This document shows, piece by piece, positions 1-6,154 of a stretch of 9,078 nt of DNA. The notes under the pieces were generated by a model. It did no database searches and was not told where the DNA came from. It saw only the letters and a program-made list of their open reading frames with translations. Position 1 is the stretch's first letter. The number at the start of each line of letters is the position of its first letter. This stretch comes from Gammaproteobacteria bacterium (GTDB lineage Bacteria > Pseudomonadota > Gammaproteobacteria > Acidithiobacillales > Acidithiobacillaceae): the NCBI GenBank assembly GCA_023381645.1, contig JAMCRJ010000022.1:1-9078 (forward strand), given 5' to 3'. Made by a program: the position numbers and the translations under genes.

Positions 1-35
1 GTTTTTTGGTGTTCCGGTTTTCGGGGGATATATTT

Positions 36-1604
36 ATGATGGAAACGTTTCGGAATTTCGGCAGATCGTGGGTGGCAAAATCACTCATGGTTTTAATCGC
101 GTTGTCTTTCGTGCTTTGGGGCGTAAGCGGGTATTTATTCTCCGGACACTCAACCTCATCTGTCGTGGCGACGGTGGATGGCCAGAAGATCAGCGATGCC
201 GCATTTCAGAAACGTATGAAAGATGCCCTGGCGCGTTATAGCCATATTTTCGGTGCAACGACGGCGGCGAAGATGGCGGCGGATAGGAGCTTCGGTCTGG
301 AGGTGCTTAATGGTTTGATTGACAATATGCTTTTGGGCATGGAGGCGGGTCGTCTGGGCTTGCAGGTGCCCGATGCTGCGTTGGCGAAAAAAATCGAATC
401 CATTCCAGCCTTTCAGGAGAAGGGCGCTTTTTCCAAAAATCTTTACCAGAAATTGCTGGCTGCCAATGGAATGACACCGGCACAGTTTGAAGACATGCTG
501 CGGGAAAGCATGCGTCTGGAGCAGTTGCAAGTCGTTCCTCAGGTTATAGCCACGGCATCGAAGGTCGAGGCCACCCGGATTTGGGCTTGGTCACAGGAGT
601 ACCGTGATGTCAGCACGGTAGATATCCGGGATAGCGACTTTGCTGCGGCCGCCAGGCCAACGGCTACCCAGGTGGCCGATTACTACCATGCCCACATGGA
701 TCAATTCCGGTTGCCGGCGCAGGTGCAGGTACAGTATGTGGTGCTGGGGCCGAAGGATTTTGTCGCCAAGAGTGGCGCTCCGACCAGCCCGGCGGTCAGT
801 TCTCCCCCTGTAGCGACCCCACATCCCGCTGTTGCTGTTAATAGTTCTGCTGAAAACGCCTTCCAGGCCCAAGTGGAGAATTTCAAGGATCGCCTGTTCA
901 GCAGCCCCGATGGGTTGAACGCGGTTGCCAAAGCCTATGGCCTGACGGTTCAGGAAAGTGGCGTACTTACCGCTGGCCAGGTGCTTACCAAAGGACCTTT
1001 TTCCGACGCCAAAGCGCTTGATCTGGCGTTTAGCAAGGCGGTGCTCGCCGGAAAAAATAGCACGGCGCTCACCTTGGCGAACGGGGATTTGCTGGCGGTG
1101 CATCTGCTTCACTATACGCCAGGTAGTGTCCAACCCCTGAGTGCCGTCGCAGGAGCCATTACGGCAAAACTAAGCACGGAAAAGGCGGAGCAACTGGCCC
1201 AGAAGAAAGCGCAGGCATTGCTGACCGCGGCGCGTCAGGCGAAAGATATGAACATGCTGACAGACCATGGCGCCTATCCGCTGCATGCGTACCGCGATGT
1301 AACCATACGTAATGCGCTGGGGTTGGATAAAGCGGTGTTGGAGGCGGCTTTCACGGCGCCCGCACCGGTTGGCGGTGTCCCCTCCATGGATATGGTGAAG
1401 ACGTCGTCGGGCTACCAGATTTTTGCCGTTACACGCGTAACTGCCCCTGCCGCAGCGGCCATAAATCCCAAAGTGACGGCGCAAATTCGTGCCTCTCTGG
1501 AGGAGCAAAGGGGCCGTCTACTGTCGACCGCCTATCTGAAGGACTTGCGGGAACATGCCAGGGTGAAGATCAACAATGCACAGTTGGCGCAGATTGCGCG
1601 TTGA
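36..1604 (+). CDS. ppiD: PpiD-like membrane-anchored periplasmic chaperone (SurA_N type), apparently lacking the parvulin domain
   Basis: The product is 522 residues and resembles PpiD, the inner-membrane-anchored periplasmic chaperone that works near the Sec translocon on emerging envelope proteins. The ATG at 36 was chosen because GGGGG lies at 23-27 and because the opening MMETFRNF mirrors the MMDSLR start of E. coli PpiD; ATG 39 is an alternative and a TTG at 6 is unlikely. A basic N-terminus precedes one membrane helix (about 15-35, ending GVSGYLF, as in E. coli). A SurA_N-like helical region (VATVDGQKIS from about 44 to 190) and a C-terminal helical region (about 272-522, ending in a REHARVKINNAQL motif like E. 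coli REAKIKIGDAL) follow. Between them, where E. coli has the parvulin domain, there is only a Pro/Ala/Ser/Val linker at about 246-271. E. coli PpiD has 623 residues, so the shortfall is about one domain. Family assignment is firm; domain loss is inferred from recalled alignment. Confidence 0.88.
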   Translation: MMETFRNFGRSWVAKSLMVLIALSFVLWGVSGYLFSGHSTSSVVATVDGQKISDAAFQKRMKDALARYSHIFGATTAAKMAADRSFGLEVLNGLIDNMLLGMEAGRLGLQVPDAALAKKIESIPAFQEKGAFSKNLYQKLLAANGMTPAQFEDMLRESMRLEQLQVVPQVIATASKVEATRIWAWSQEYRDVSTVDIRDSDFAAAARPTATQVADYYHAHMDQFRLPAQVQVQYVVLGPKDFVAKSGAPTSPAVSSPPVATPHPAVAVNSSAENAFQAQVENFKDRLFSSPDGLNAVAKAYGLTVQESGVLTAGQVLTKGPFSDAKALDLAFSKAVLAGKNSTALTLANGDLLAVHLLHYTPGSVQPLSAVAGAITAKLSTEKAEQLAQKKAQALLTAARQAKDMNMLTDHGAYPLHAYRDVTIRNALGLDKAVLEAAFTAPAPVGGVPSMDMVKTSSGYQIFAVTRVTAPAAAAINPKVTAQIRASLEEQRGRLLSTAYLKDLREHARVKINNAQLAQIAR

Positions 1605-1615
1605 TCCCCGGTTCG

Positions 1616-2218
1616 CTATCGCCGTCCTTCCCGGTCTTGGGAATGACCTGTAGGGGCGGTCAGCCGTTGCAGCAGAGCGGCCAGCGCAGCGCTGAACATA
1701 CCGATCAGGGCGCCGCCAAGCACATCGGCGGGGAAATGTGCGCCGACCGCCATGCGTGACCATGCCACCAGCACCGCATACACCGCAGCGGGTATCCACA
1801 GGATTTTGGAGGCCTTTCCCAGGAGCAGGCTGCCGACGAGCAGAAAGGCCATTGCCGCATGGCCGGAGGGAAAGCTGTGCCAATATTCCGGCCTTCCCAC
1901 CACATGTACCGACAGAGACCCAAGTGCAACCACGGGGCGGGGATAAGCGAGCCCTGATTTGAGTGCCACGACGATCAGCCACACGGCCAACTCACCGACG
2001 GCGAAATTCCAGACAACAGCAAAGGGCAGCGTCAGGGGCCTTAGCCGGAAGATCACCACGAGCAGGGCCATCCAGACGGGAAAATAAGCGGGCTGGGCAA
2101 CCCACGATACCATCTCCATGGCCGCCGAAAGCGTCGGCGTATCACTCAGGTGATTCACCGCCAGAAAGATGCGGTCATTCCACCCGTACCATGTATACCA
2201 TTCCGGCTGCGGGAGCAT
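1616..2218 (-). CDS. PAP2-family membrane phosphatase, probably an undecaprenyl-diphosphate or other lipid phosphatase
   Basis: A 200-residue polytopic protein carries the complete three-part phosphatase signature of the PAP2 superfamily: K87-x6-R94-P95, then P117-S-G-H120, then S154-R155-x5-H161-x3-D165. In this family the two histidines and the aspartate carry out phosphoryl transfer on a membrane lipid. The likely substrate is undecaprenyl diphosphate (cell wall carrier recycling) or phosphatidylglycerol phosphate, as for PgpB/YbjG-type enzymes; the sequence does not separate these. About five or six hydrophobic segments surround the motifs, and the tail is polar and basic. ATG 2218 is preferred over the upstream TTG at 2257, which would overlap the preceding gene. 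The start lies 11 bases after the stop of the DUF4337 gene with only a weak ribosome site (GAG), which suggests translational coupling. The gene converges on ppiD. Confidence 0.85.
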   Translation of the reverse strand: MLPQPEWYTWYGWNDRIFLAVNHLSDTPTLSAAMEMVSWVAQPAYFPVWMALLVVIFRLRPLTLPFAVVWNFAVGELAVWLIVVALKSGLAYPRPVVALGSLSVHVVGRPEYWHSFPSGHAAMAFLLVGSLLLGKASKILWIPAAVYAVLVAWSRMAVGAHFPADVLGGALIGMFSAALAALLQRLTAPTGHSQDREGRR

Positions 2219-2229
2219 CGTGGACAACG

Positions 2230-2808
2230 TCAGCTCATACCCAGGGCGACAAGCCAAAGTCCGACCCCGCCCAGAGCACTGAGCATCGCCATGCCGAAAA
2301 GCCAGACCCTTCCAGTCAAGGCCGTGATAGAGGCCAGTGAGATGGCGATTTGTAAAAAGATCATCGCAATGGCCATATCGTTATGCGGTCTGTTCAATTG
2401 CTCCGAACGCATATTGGCCGCTGTGGAAAGTTGCTCCAGTTGCCGGGCTTCGGCCTGAACGGTCTTTTTCTGGCCCGTATATTTGATGATTTCCTTCTGG
2501 TAAGGCCCTGCCTGATTCTGCGGAGTCAGATCCACAGCCAGTTGCATGAGGTGCTCTTTGGTGCTGATGGCCTGGTAGTAGTTCCATTGGTCCGTCGCCT
2601 TGGCTTTCTCCAGCACCGCCTCGTTCTTGGCCAGCAACACCTCGTTCATCAGATGAGTCCCCTGATAACTGACAACCGCGCCGATGGTGGCCAGCAGCGC
2701 GGTGAAGATGGCCACCCACTGACTGAGGGAATGCTTGTGGGCGGGGGGTTCGGCAGCCACATGAGCGGCTTCTTCGTGCGGGGCATGGGTGTGCAGAGAT
2801 TCGCTCAT
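2230..2808 (-). CDS. DUF4337 family membrane protein
   Basis: The 192-residue product matches DUF4337, a family of unknown function found in many proteobacteria. A polar N-terminus rich in histidine (H6, H8, H11, H16, H24, H26) and acidic residues precedes a membrane helix at about 30-48. A long hydrophilic helical stretch follows (about 52-140), including the family-typical KATDQWNYYQA at 70-80 and a coiled-coil-like segment QKKTVQAEARQLEQL. Two further helices lie at about 144-163 and 168-189. ATG 2808 was chosen over the in-frame start at 2871 because AAGGA sits eight bases upstream (about 2817-2821) and the extension is arginine-rich low-complexity sequence. It is the first gene of a minus-strand pair with the PAP2 phosphatase and is divergent from the metal transporter. 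The family name is based on recognition; biochemical role unknown. The His-rich cytosolic tail could bind metal, but that is speculation. Confidence 0.8.
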   Translation of the reverse strand: MSESLHTHAPHEEAAHVAAEPPAHKHSLSQWVAIFTALLATIGAVVSYQGTHLMNEVLLAKNEAVLEKAKATDQWNYYQAISTKEHLMQLAVDLTPQNQAGPYQKEIIKYTGQKKTVQAEARQLEQLSTAANMRSEQLNRPHNDMAIAMIFLQIAISLASITALTGRVWLFGMAMLSALGGVGLWLVALGMS

Positions 2809-2858
2809 GGATTTTGTCCTTTTCACTGGAATGGTTGGCGTAGGGAACCGGAAGGCCC

Positions 2859-2870
2859 TGCGGCGCCGCA
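2859..2870. promoter_or_regulatory. 12-bp perfect palindrome at the predicted DUF4337 transcription start
   Basis: TGCGGCGCCGCA is a perfect inverted repeat directly downstream of the predicted minus-strand -10 box and covers the expected start site near 2864. That is a typical place for a repressor operator. No regulator gene lies in the window, and a GC-rich palindrome of this size can arise by chance, so the functional call is tentative. Confidence 0.35.
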
Positions 2871-2961
2871 ATTATCCTCTATCGCCGCAATTCTGCCTAG
2901 CAGTCACACGGCAGGCCCATATCTTCAGGAAACCTGCTCAGATATAATCCGCGCAATTCTG
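2864..2961. repeat. Three short CGCAATT-core direct repeats in the divergent intergenic region
   Basis: CGCCGCAATT occurs at 2864-2873 and again at 2883-2892, 19 bases apart (close to two helical turns). CGCAATTCTG occurs at 2886-2895 and at 2952-2961. The first copy overlaps the right half of the 12-bp palindrome and the predicted minus-strand -10. The second lies in that promoter's spacer. The third lies just downstream of a TATAAT at 2943-2948 on the plus strand. The arrangement suggests a shared protein-binding word, but this is inference. Confidence 0.35.
2871..2899 (-). promoter_or_regulatory. Candidate sigma70 promoter for the DUF4337-PAP2 unit
   Basis: Read on the minus strand, TAGGCA (2894-2899, four of six matches to TTGACA) is followed by a 17-base spacer and GATAAT (2871-2876, five of six matches to TATAAT). 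A start near 2864 would give a leader of about 55 bases before ATG 2808. The position fits, but the match is by eye only. Confidence 0.4.
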
Positions 2962-3061
2962 TTATGTTCTTCGGGGATATCGGCACGAGCCCCCTTTATA
3001 CCCTCAGCTCCGTCTTTTTCCTCCCTGGGCGACCCTGCCCATGGTGGTGATCTCGGGCATA

Positions 3062-3090
3062 TTGACCTGACCGGTCGGCCAGCTTATAAA
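3062..3090 (+). promoter_or_regulatory. Candidate sigma70 promoter for the transporter operon
   Basis: TTGACC (3062-3067, five of six) is followed by a 17-base spacer and TATAAA (3085-3090, five of six). Transcription would start near 3097, leaving a leader of only about 16 bases before ATG 3113. The spacer contains the 8-bp palindrome GACCGGTC (3069-3076), a possible operator. This is the best-scoring promoter seen by eye in the window. Confidence 0.55.
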
Positions 3091-3100
3091 ACGCCCACTC

Positions 3101-3106
3101 AGGAGG
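3101..3106 (+). promoter_or_regulatory. Strong Shine-Dalgarno of the Nramp-type gene
   Basis: AGGAGG is placed six bases before ATG 3113, a near-ideal ribosome site. It fixes the start of the transporter and suggests high translation once transcribed. Confidence 0.75.
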
Positions 3107-3112
3107 GGAACG

Positions 3113-4483
3113 ATGTCCGTCATACCAGAACTTCACGGAGCCTCCAGCGAGGCGGATGTGTTGCAGCAATTGCCCGAGGACGTGCGGGAGCGCATCAAGG
3201 ATCGCTGGCGGATTTATCAACTCCGCCATCATCCCTCCTGGTGGCGGAGGCTGACGCTGTTTTTGAGCCTGATCGGGCCGGGTATCCTGGTGATGATCGC
3301 CGACAACGATGCCGGAGGCGTGATTACCTATGCCCAGACCGGAGCGATGTATGGTATCGGTTTCTTCGTTCCCTTCCTGCTGCTCATGATCCCGGTGGCC
3401 TATGTGGTGCAGGAGATGACCGTGCGTCTTGGCGCGGTGACTCACCGGGGACATGCCGAGATGATCTGGGGGCGTTATGGCGCTTTCTGGGGGGTGTTTT
3501 CGCTGCTGGATCTGACGGTGGCGAATATCCTGACCCTGGTGACGGAGTTTATCGGTATCCGGGTCGGCATGAGCGTGTTTTCTGTGCCGCCGGTTCTTTC
3601 GGTCGCTGTGGCCTGGACCTTTCTCGCCGGGACCATGATCTTTCTGCATTATAACACCTGGGAGCGGCTGGCATTGTGGATTGCCGCGGGCAATATCGTA
3701 TTTGTGCCCCTGGCTATCGCGGCGCACCCGGACTGGGGCCAGGTTATTGCTGCGGTGGGCAACTGGCACATTCCGGTGGGGACTGCGGTAGGCGCCTTTA
3801 CCTATGTCGTACTCGCCAATCTCGGAACGACGATCGCGCCGTGGATGCTCTTTTTTCAGCAATCCTCGGTGGTCGACAAGGGCCTTACGGTCAATGACAT
3901 CCCCAGCGGCCAGGCCGATACCGCCTTCGGAAGCCTTTCCATGGGTATCATCGCCATTGCCATCGTCATTCTGACGGGTACTCTGGCGTATGGGCACCTC
4001 AATACCGCCCAGTTTGACATCCAGGCGATCCTCCATCTGTTACGAGAAAGCAGCCTCGGTAGTGTCGGAACCGCACTGTTCGCTCTGGGCCTCGTCGAGT
4101 CGGGGCTGATTGCGGCCATTGCCATTACGGCAAGTACTTCCTGGGCGGTGGGCGAGGCACTCAAGCTGCCCCGAAGTCTGAACCTTCGGCCGCAACGGGC
4201 CTTGCCCTTTTATCTGTCCGGTATCCTGAGCGCCGGGATGGCTGCTCTGGTGGTGCTGATTCCTCAAATCCCACTGGGTTTTCTGAACCTGACCGTACAG
4301 GTAATCGCTTCCATATTCATGCCTGCGGCGATGTTGTTTTTGCTCATGCTGCTGAATGATCGCGAGATCATGGGGAGCTATGTGAACCGGCGCTGGCAAA
4401 ATTATTCAGCATTCGCCATCGTTGGTTTCCTTATTCTGGCCAATGCCGTTTATGGCTATACCGTCGTCTTCCCGTCCGCCTGA
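3113..4483 (+). CDS. Nramp-superfamily divalent metal transporter with NRMT-type (Mg2+/Mn2+) metal site
   Basis: A 456-residue polytopic protein with an Nramp fold signature. A soluble N-terminus of about 45 residues precedes helix 1, GPGILVMIADNDAGG (55-69), which aligns with the canonical GPGxLVxxxxxDPGN. The coordinating Asp is kept (D66), but Pro-Gly-Asn is replaced by Ala-Gly-Gly (67-69). In helix 6, LGTTIAPWMLFFQQS (237-251) aligns with the canonical MPHN region, and Met-Pro-His becomes A242-P243-W244. These replacements match what is known of the prokaryotic NRMT clade, which carries Mg2+ and Mn2+ without proton coupling, unlike classical MntH. I infer inner-membrane uptake of Mg2+ and/or Mn2+. 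The gene has its own promoter and strong ribosome site, and its stop overlaps the ribosome site of the next gene. Superfamily assignment is firm; substrate is inferred from motifs. Confidence 0.85.
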   Translation: MSVIPELHGASSEADVLQQLPEDVRERIKDRWRIYQLRHHPSWWRRLTLFLSLIGPGILVMIADNDAGGVITYAQTGAMYGIGFFVPFLLLMIPVAYVVQEMTVRLGAVTHRGHAEMIWGRYGAFWGVFSLLDLTVANILTLVTEFIGIRVGMSVFSVPPVLSVAVAWTFLAGTMIFLHYNTWERLALWIAAGNIVFVPLAIAAHPDWGQVIAAVGNWHIPVGTAVGAFTYVVLANLGTTIAPWMLFFQQSSVVDKGLTVNDIPSGQADTAFGSLSMGIIAIAIVILTGTLAYGHLNTAQFDIQAILHLLRESSLGSVGTALFALGLVESGLIAAIAITASTSWAVGEALKLPRSLNLRPQRALPFYLSGILSAGMAALVVLIPQIPLGFLNLTVQVIASIFMPAAMLFLLMLLNDREIMGSYVNRRWQNYSAFAIVGFLILANAVYGYTVVFPSA

Positions 4484-4493
4484 GGAGCTTTGT

Positions 4494-4694
4494 ATGCATT
4501 CTAAAGAAGACTTTCATTCCGCGGCGACACCGGAATTTCTGGCGTTTCTGGAAGATGAAGTCCATCAGGAGCCCAAACCGCTGACCCGTGCGCCGATCCG
4601 GGGATGGATACAGGTAGCCTTCTGGGGGCTGCGTATTTACATCGCGGTCATGCTGATCATGGTGGCCATCGGTTTTGCGCGTGGCATACATTGA
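4494..4694 (+). CDS. Small single-helix membrane protein between two transporters
   Basis: This 66-residue protein starts at ATG 4494, with GAGGAG at 4482-4487 overlapping the TGA of the metal transporter (4481-4483). A longer in-frame reading from 4422 would overlap the transporter and lacks support. The first 37 residues are polar and mostly acidic (KEDFHSAATPEF, then LEDEVHQEPKP). One hydrophobic segment follows (about 39-61, WIQVAFWGLRIYIAVMLIMV), ending in a short basic tail (ARGIH), so the N-terminus could sit in either compartment. I do not recognise a family. Its tight placement suggests co-translation with the transporter, and it could be a regulatory or stabilising subunit in the manner of other small membrane proteins that bind transporters. 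That role is inference from position only. Its stop overlaps the start of the MFS gene. Confidence 0.72.
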   Translation: MHSKEDFHSAATPEFLAFLEDEVHQEPKPLTRAPIRGWIQVAFWGLRIYIAVMLIMVAIGFARGIH

Positions 4695-6154
4695 CATCCT
4701 CATCAACGCCCGTTTCCGCATCTACTTTTCGTCTGGACTGGCCGGCAAAAGTCATTTTCTTCGCCATCCTGTCGTCCATTTTTTTGGCGGCGATGGACCA
4801 GACCGTGGTCTCCACCGCCCTGCCGACCATCGCCCGCGATCTCCATGGCCTGGCCAAACTACCCTGGATCGTGACCGCTTATCTGCTGACCTCCACCGTC
4901 TGTTTGCCGGTATACGGTAAACTGGGGGATCTTCTGGGGCGCAAGTATCTCCTGCAATCGGCAGTGTTGCTGTTTTTGGCAGGATCGGTTTTGTCCGGCC
5001 AGGCGCAAACCATTGACGAGCTGATGGTGTTCCGGGCCTTGCAGGGGATTGGCGGTGGCGGTTTGCTGGTGACCGCCATCGCCTCCATCTCGGACTTCAT
5101 TCCCATCACCCAGCGCAGCCGTTATCAGGGGCTGGTGGGCGCCGCCTTTGGTCTCGCGACCTTGGTCGGGCCCTTTCTCGGTGGCTTCATCGTGGAGACC
5201 ATGGGCTGGCGTTGGATATTCTATATCAATGTGCCCATCGGTATATTTTCCTTTTTCGTCATCGGCTTCGCCTTTCCCAGACCGAAAACGGCCGAAAAGG
5301 TGCGGATGGATGTACTGGGAACGGTCCTGCTGACCACCAGCCTGAGCGCCCTGGTGCTGTTCGCCAGCGTGTCCGGGACGGTGTTGCCCTGGGATTCCGC
5401 CGGCCCATGGCTTCTTCTCGCCGCGGGGCTGAGCGCGTTCGGCGGATTTATACGGATCGAGCGGCATCATCCGGAACCTCTGTTGCCGCTCGCTTTTTTT
5501 CGTTTCAGAACTTTTTCGCTGAGTGTAATCATCTCTTTTTTTGTCGGGGTGGCGATGCTCGGCTCCGTCAGCTTTCTGCCCATTTATTTGCAGGATGTGC
5601 GTGGTTTCTCGCCGACTGCCTCCGGTCTGGAACTGTTATTTTTGCTCTTGGGCATGCTGGCAATGTCGGTGCTGACCGGGCGCCGGATCAGCCGGACTCA
5701 GCGTTATCGGGAGTTTCCCATCGCCGGCGCCCTGCTCATCACCCTGGCGCTTGGGCTGCTTTCCATGCTCGGGCAGCATACGCCCATGTGGCGCATCGAC
5801 GCGGTACTGGTGCTGCTGGGACTGGGGCTGGGCACGACCATGCAGGTCTTGGTGCTCTCTGCCCAGCTTGCGGTGCCGCACCGCCACCTGGGGGTGGCGA
5901 CGTCAACCGTCACCCTGTTCCGTTCCATGGGCGGCACTCTGGGGGTTGCGGCTTTCGGCGCGGTGTTTTCTGCCTTTTTGGCGGGGGGATCTCACGGTTA
6001 TGCCCAGGAGGGGGCGTCTGCCCTGATCGTCCAGACGTTGCATGCGGACTTTTTGATCGCAGCGCTGTTCAGCTTTGCCGCATCGGTCTGTGCGTGGTTT
6101 TTGGAGGATATGCACGTGCTCGTCAAGCGCCGGGGTGCCCTCGATCAAGGGTGA
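4691..6154 (+). CDS. MFS drug:H+ antiporter, DHA2 (EmrB/QacA-like, 14-helix) family
   Basis: The 487-residue protein is a proton-driven multidrug exporter of the DHA2 family. The start is TTG 4691, whose last two bases are part of the preceding gene's stop (TTGA overlap). No ATG occurs in frame before the one inside helix 1, and no clear ribosome site is present, so translation probably depends on re-initiation. Family motifs are in order: LAAMDQTVVSTALPTI with D36 in helix 1; motif A GKLGDLLGRK (76-85); motif B around R115 (FRALQGIGGGG); the antiporter motif C GLATLVGPFLGG (154-165); then the WRWIFYINVPIG segment typical of this family. The length fits 14 helices. It carries no fused membrane-fusion protein and no EmrA- or TolC-like gene is nearby, so it may act as a simple inner-membrane pump. 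Substrate cannot be read from sequence. Confidence 0.87.
   Translation: MTSSSTPVSASTFRLDWPAKVIFFAILSSIFLAAMDQTVVSTALPTIARDLHGLAKLPWIVTAYLLTSTVCLPVYGKLGDLLGRKYLLQSAVLLFLAGSVLSGQAQTIDELMVFRALQGIGGGGLLVTAIASISDFIPITQRSRYQGLVGAAFGLATLVGPFLGGFIVETMGWRWIFYINVPIGIFSFFVIGFAFPRPKTAEKVRMDVLGTVLLTTSLSALVLFASVSGTVLPWDSAGPWLLLAAGLSAFGGFIRIERHHPEPLLPLAFFRFRTFSLSVIISFFVGVAMLGSVSFLPIYLQDVRGFSPTASGLELLFLLLGMLAMSVLTGRRISRTQRYREFPIAGALLITLALGLLSMLGQHTPMWRIDAVLVLLGLGLGTTMQVLVLSAQLAVPHRHLGVATSTVTLFRSMGGTLGVAAFGAVFSAFLAGGSHGYAQEGASALIVQTLHADFLIAALFSFAASVCAWFLEDMHVLVKRRGALDQG

Larger units (their letters stand above)
2809..3112. other. Divergent intergenic region between DUF4337 and the Nramp-type transporter
   Basis: This 304-base gap is the only long non-coding stretch. 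It holds the minus-strand promoter candidate (2871-2899), the 12-bp palindrome (2859-2870), the CGCAATT repeats, and an imperfect stem CTGCC/GGCAG (2893-2897 with 2910-2914). It also holds a perfect TATAAT at 2943-2948 with only a poor -35 upstream, and a better plus-strand promoter at 3062-3090. The stretch from about 2962 to 3061 has a small GGC-ACGA-GCC hairpin (2982-2991) and a GGG-CGA-CCC hairpin (about 3027-3035) but no riboswitch that I can recognise. No convincing small gene is present. Confidence 0.6.

Noticed and set aside
1628..1643. TTCCC/GGGAA hairpin near the convergent ends of ppiD and PAP2
   Set aside because: The stem is only 5 bp, there is no U tract, and it lies inside the PAP2 coding region. 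Not enough to call a terminator.
2982..2991. Hairpin GGC-ACGA-GCC resembling half of a guanidine-II (mini-ykkC) riboswitch
   Set aside because: The class needs two hairpins with ACGR loops. The next hairpin (GGG-CGA-CCC, about 3027-3035) lacks that loop, and the downstream gene is a metal transporter, not a typical guanidine gene.
3041..3070. Nine-codon leader peptide (ATG to TGA) upstream of the transporter
   Set aside because: No ribosome site precedes it, it overlaps the best -35 box, and it has no codon bias suggestive of attenuation.
2950..3112. M-box or yybP-ykoY (Mg2+ or Mn2+) riboswitch ahead of the transporter
   Set aside because: I looked for the conserved GGGGAGUA-type internal loops and the M-box core and found neither. 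A covariance search (Rfam RF00080, RF00380) would settle it.
2383..3654. 423-residue plus-strand open frame crossing the intergenic region
   Set aside because: It overlaps DUF4337 in antisense and the transporter in another frame, and has no recognisable domain.
2996..4036. 346-residue open frame on the minus strand opposite the Nramp-type gene
   Set aside because: Composition is His/Arg/Gln/Pro-rich with no family resemblance, and it lies antisense to a clear transporter. It is a GC-driven shadow.
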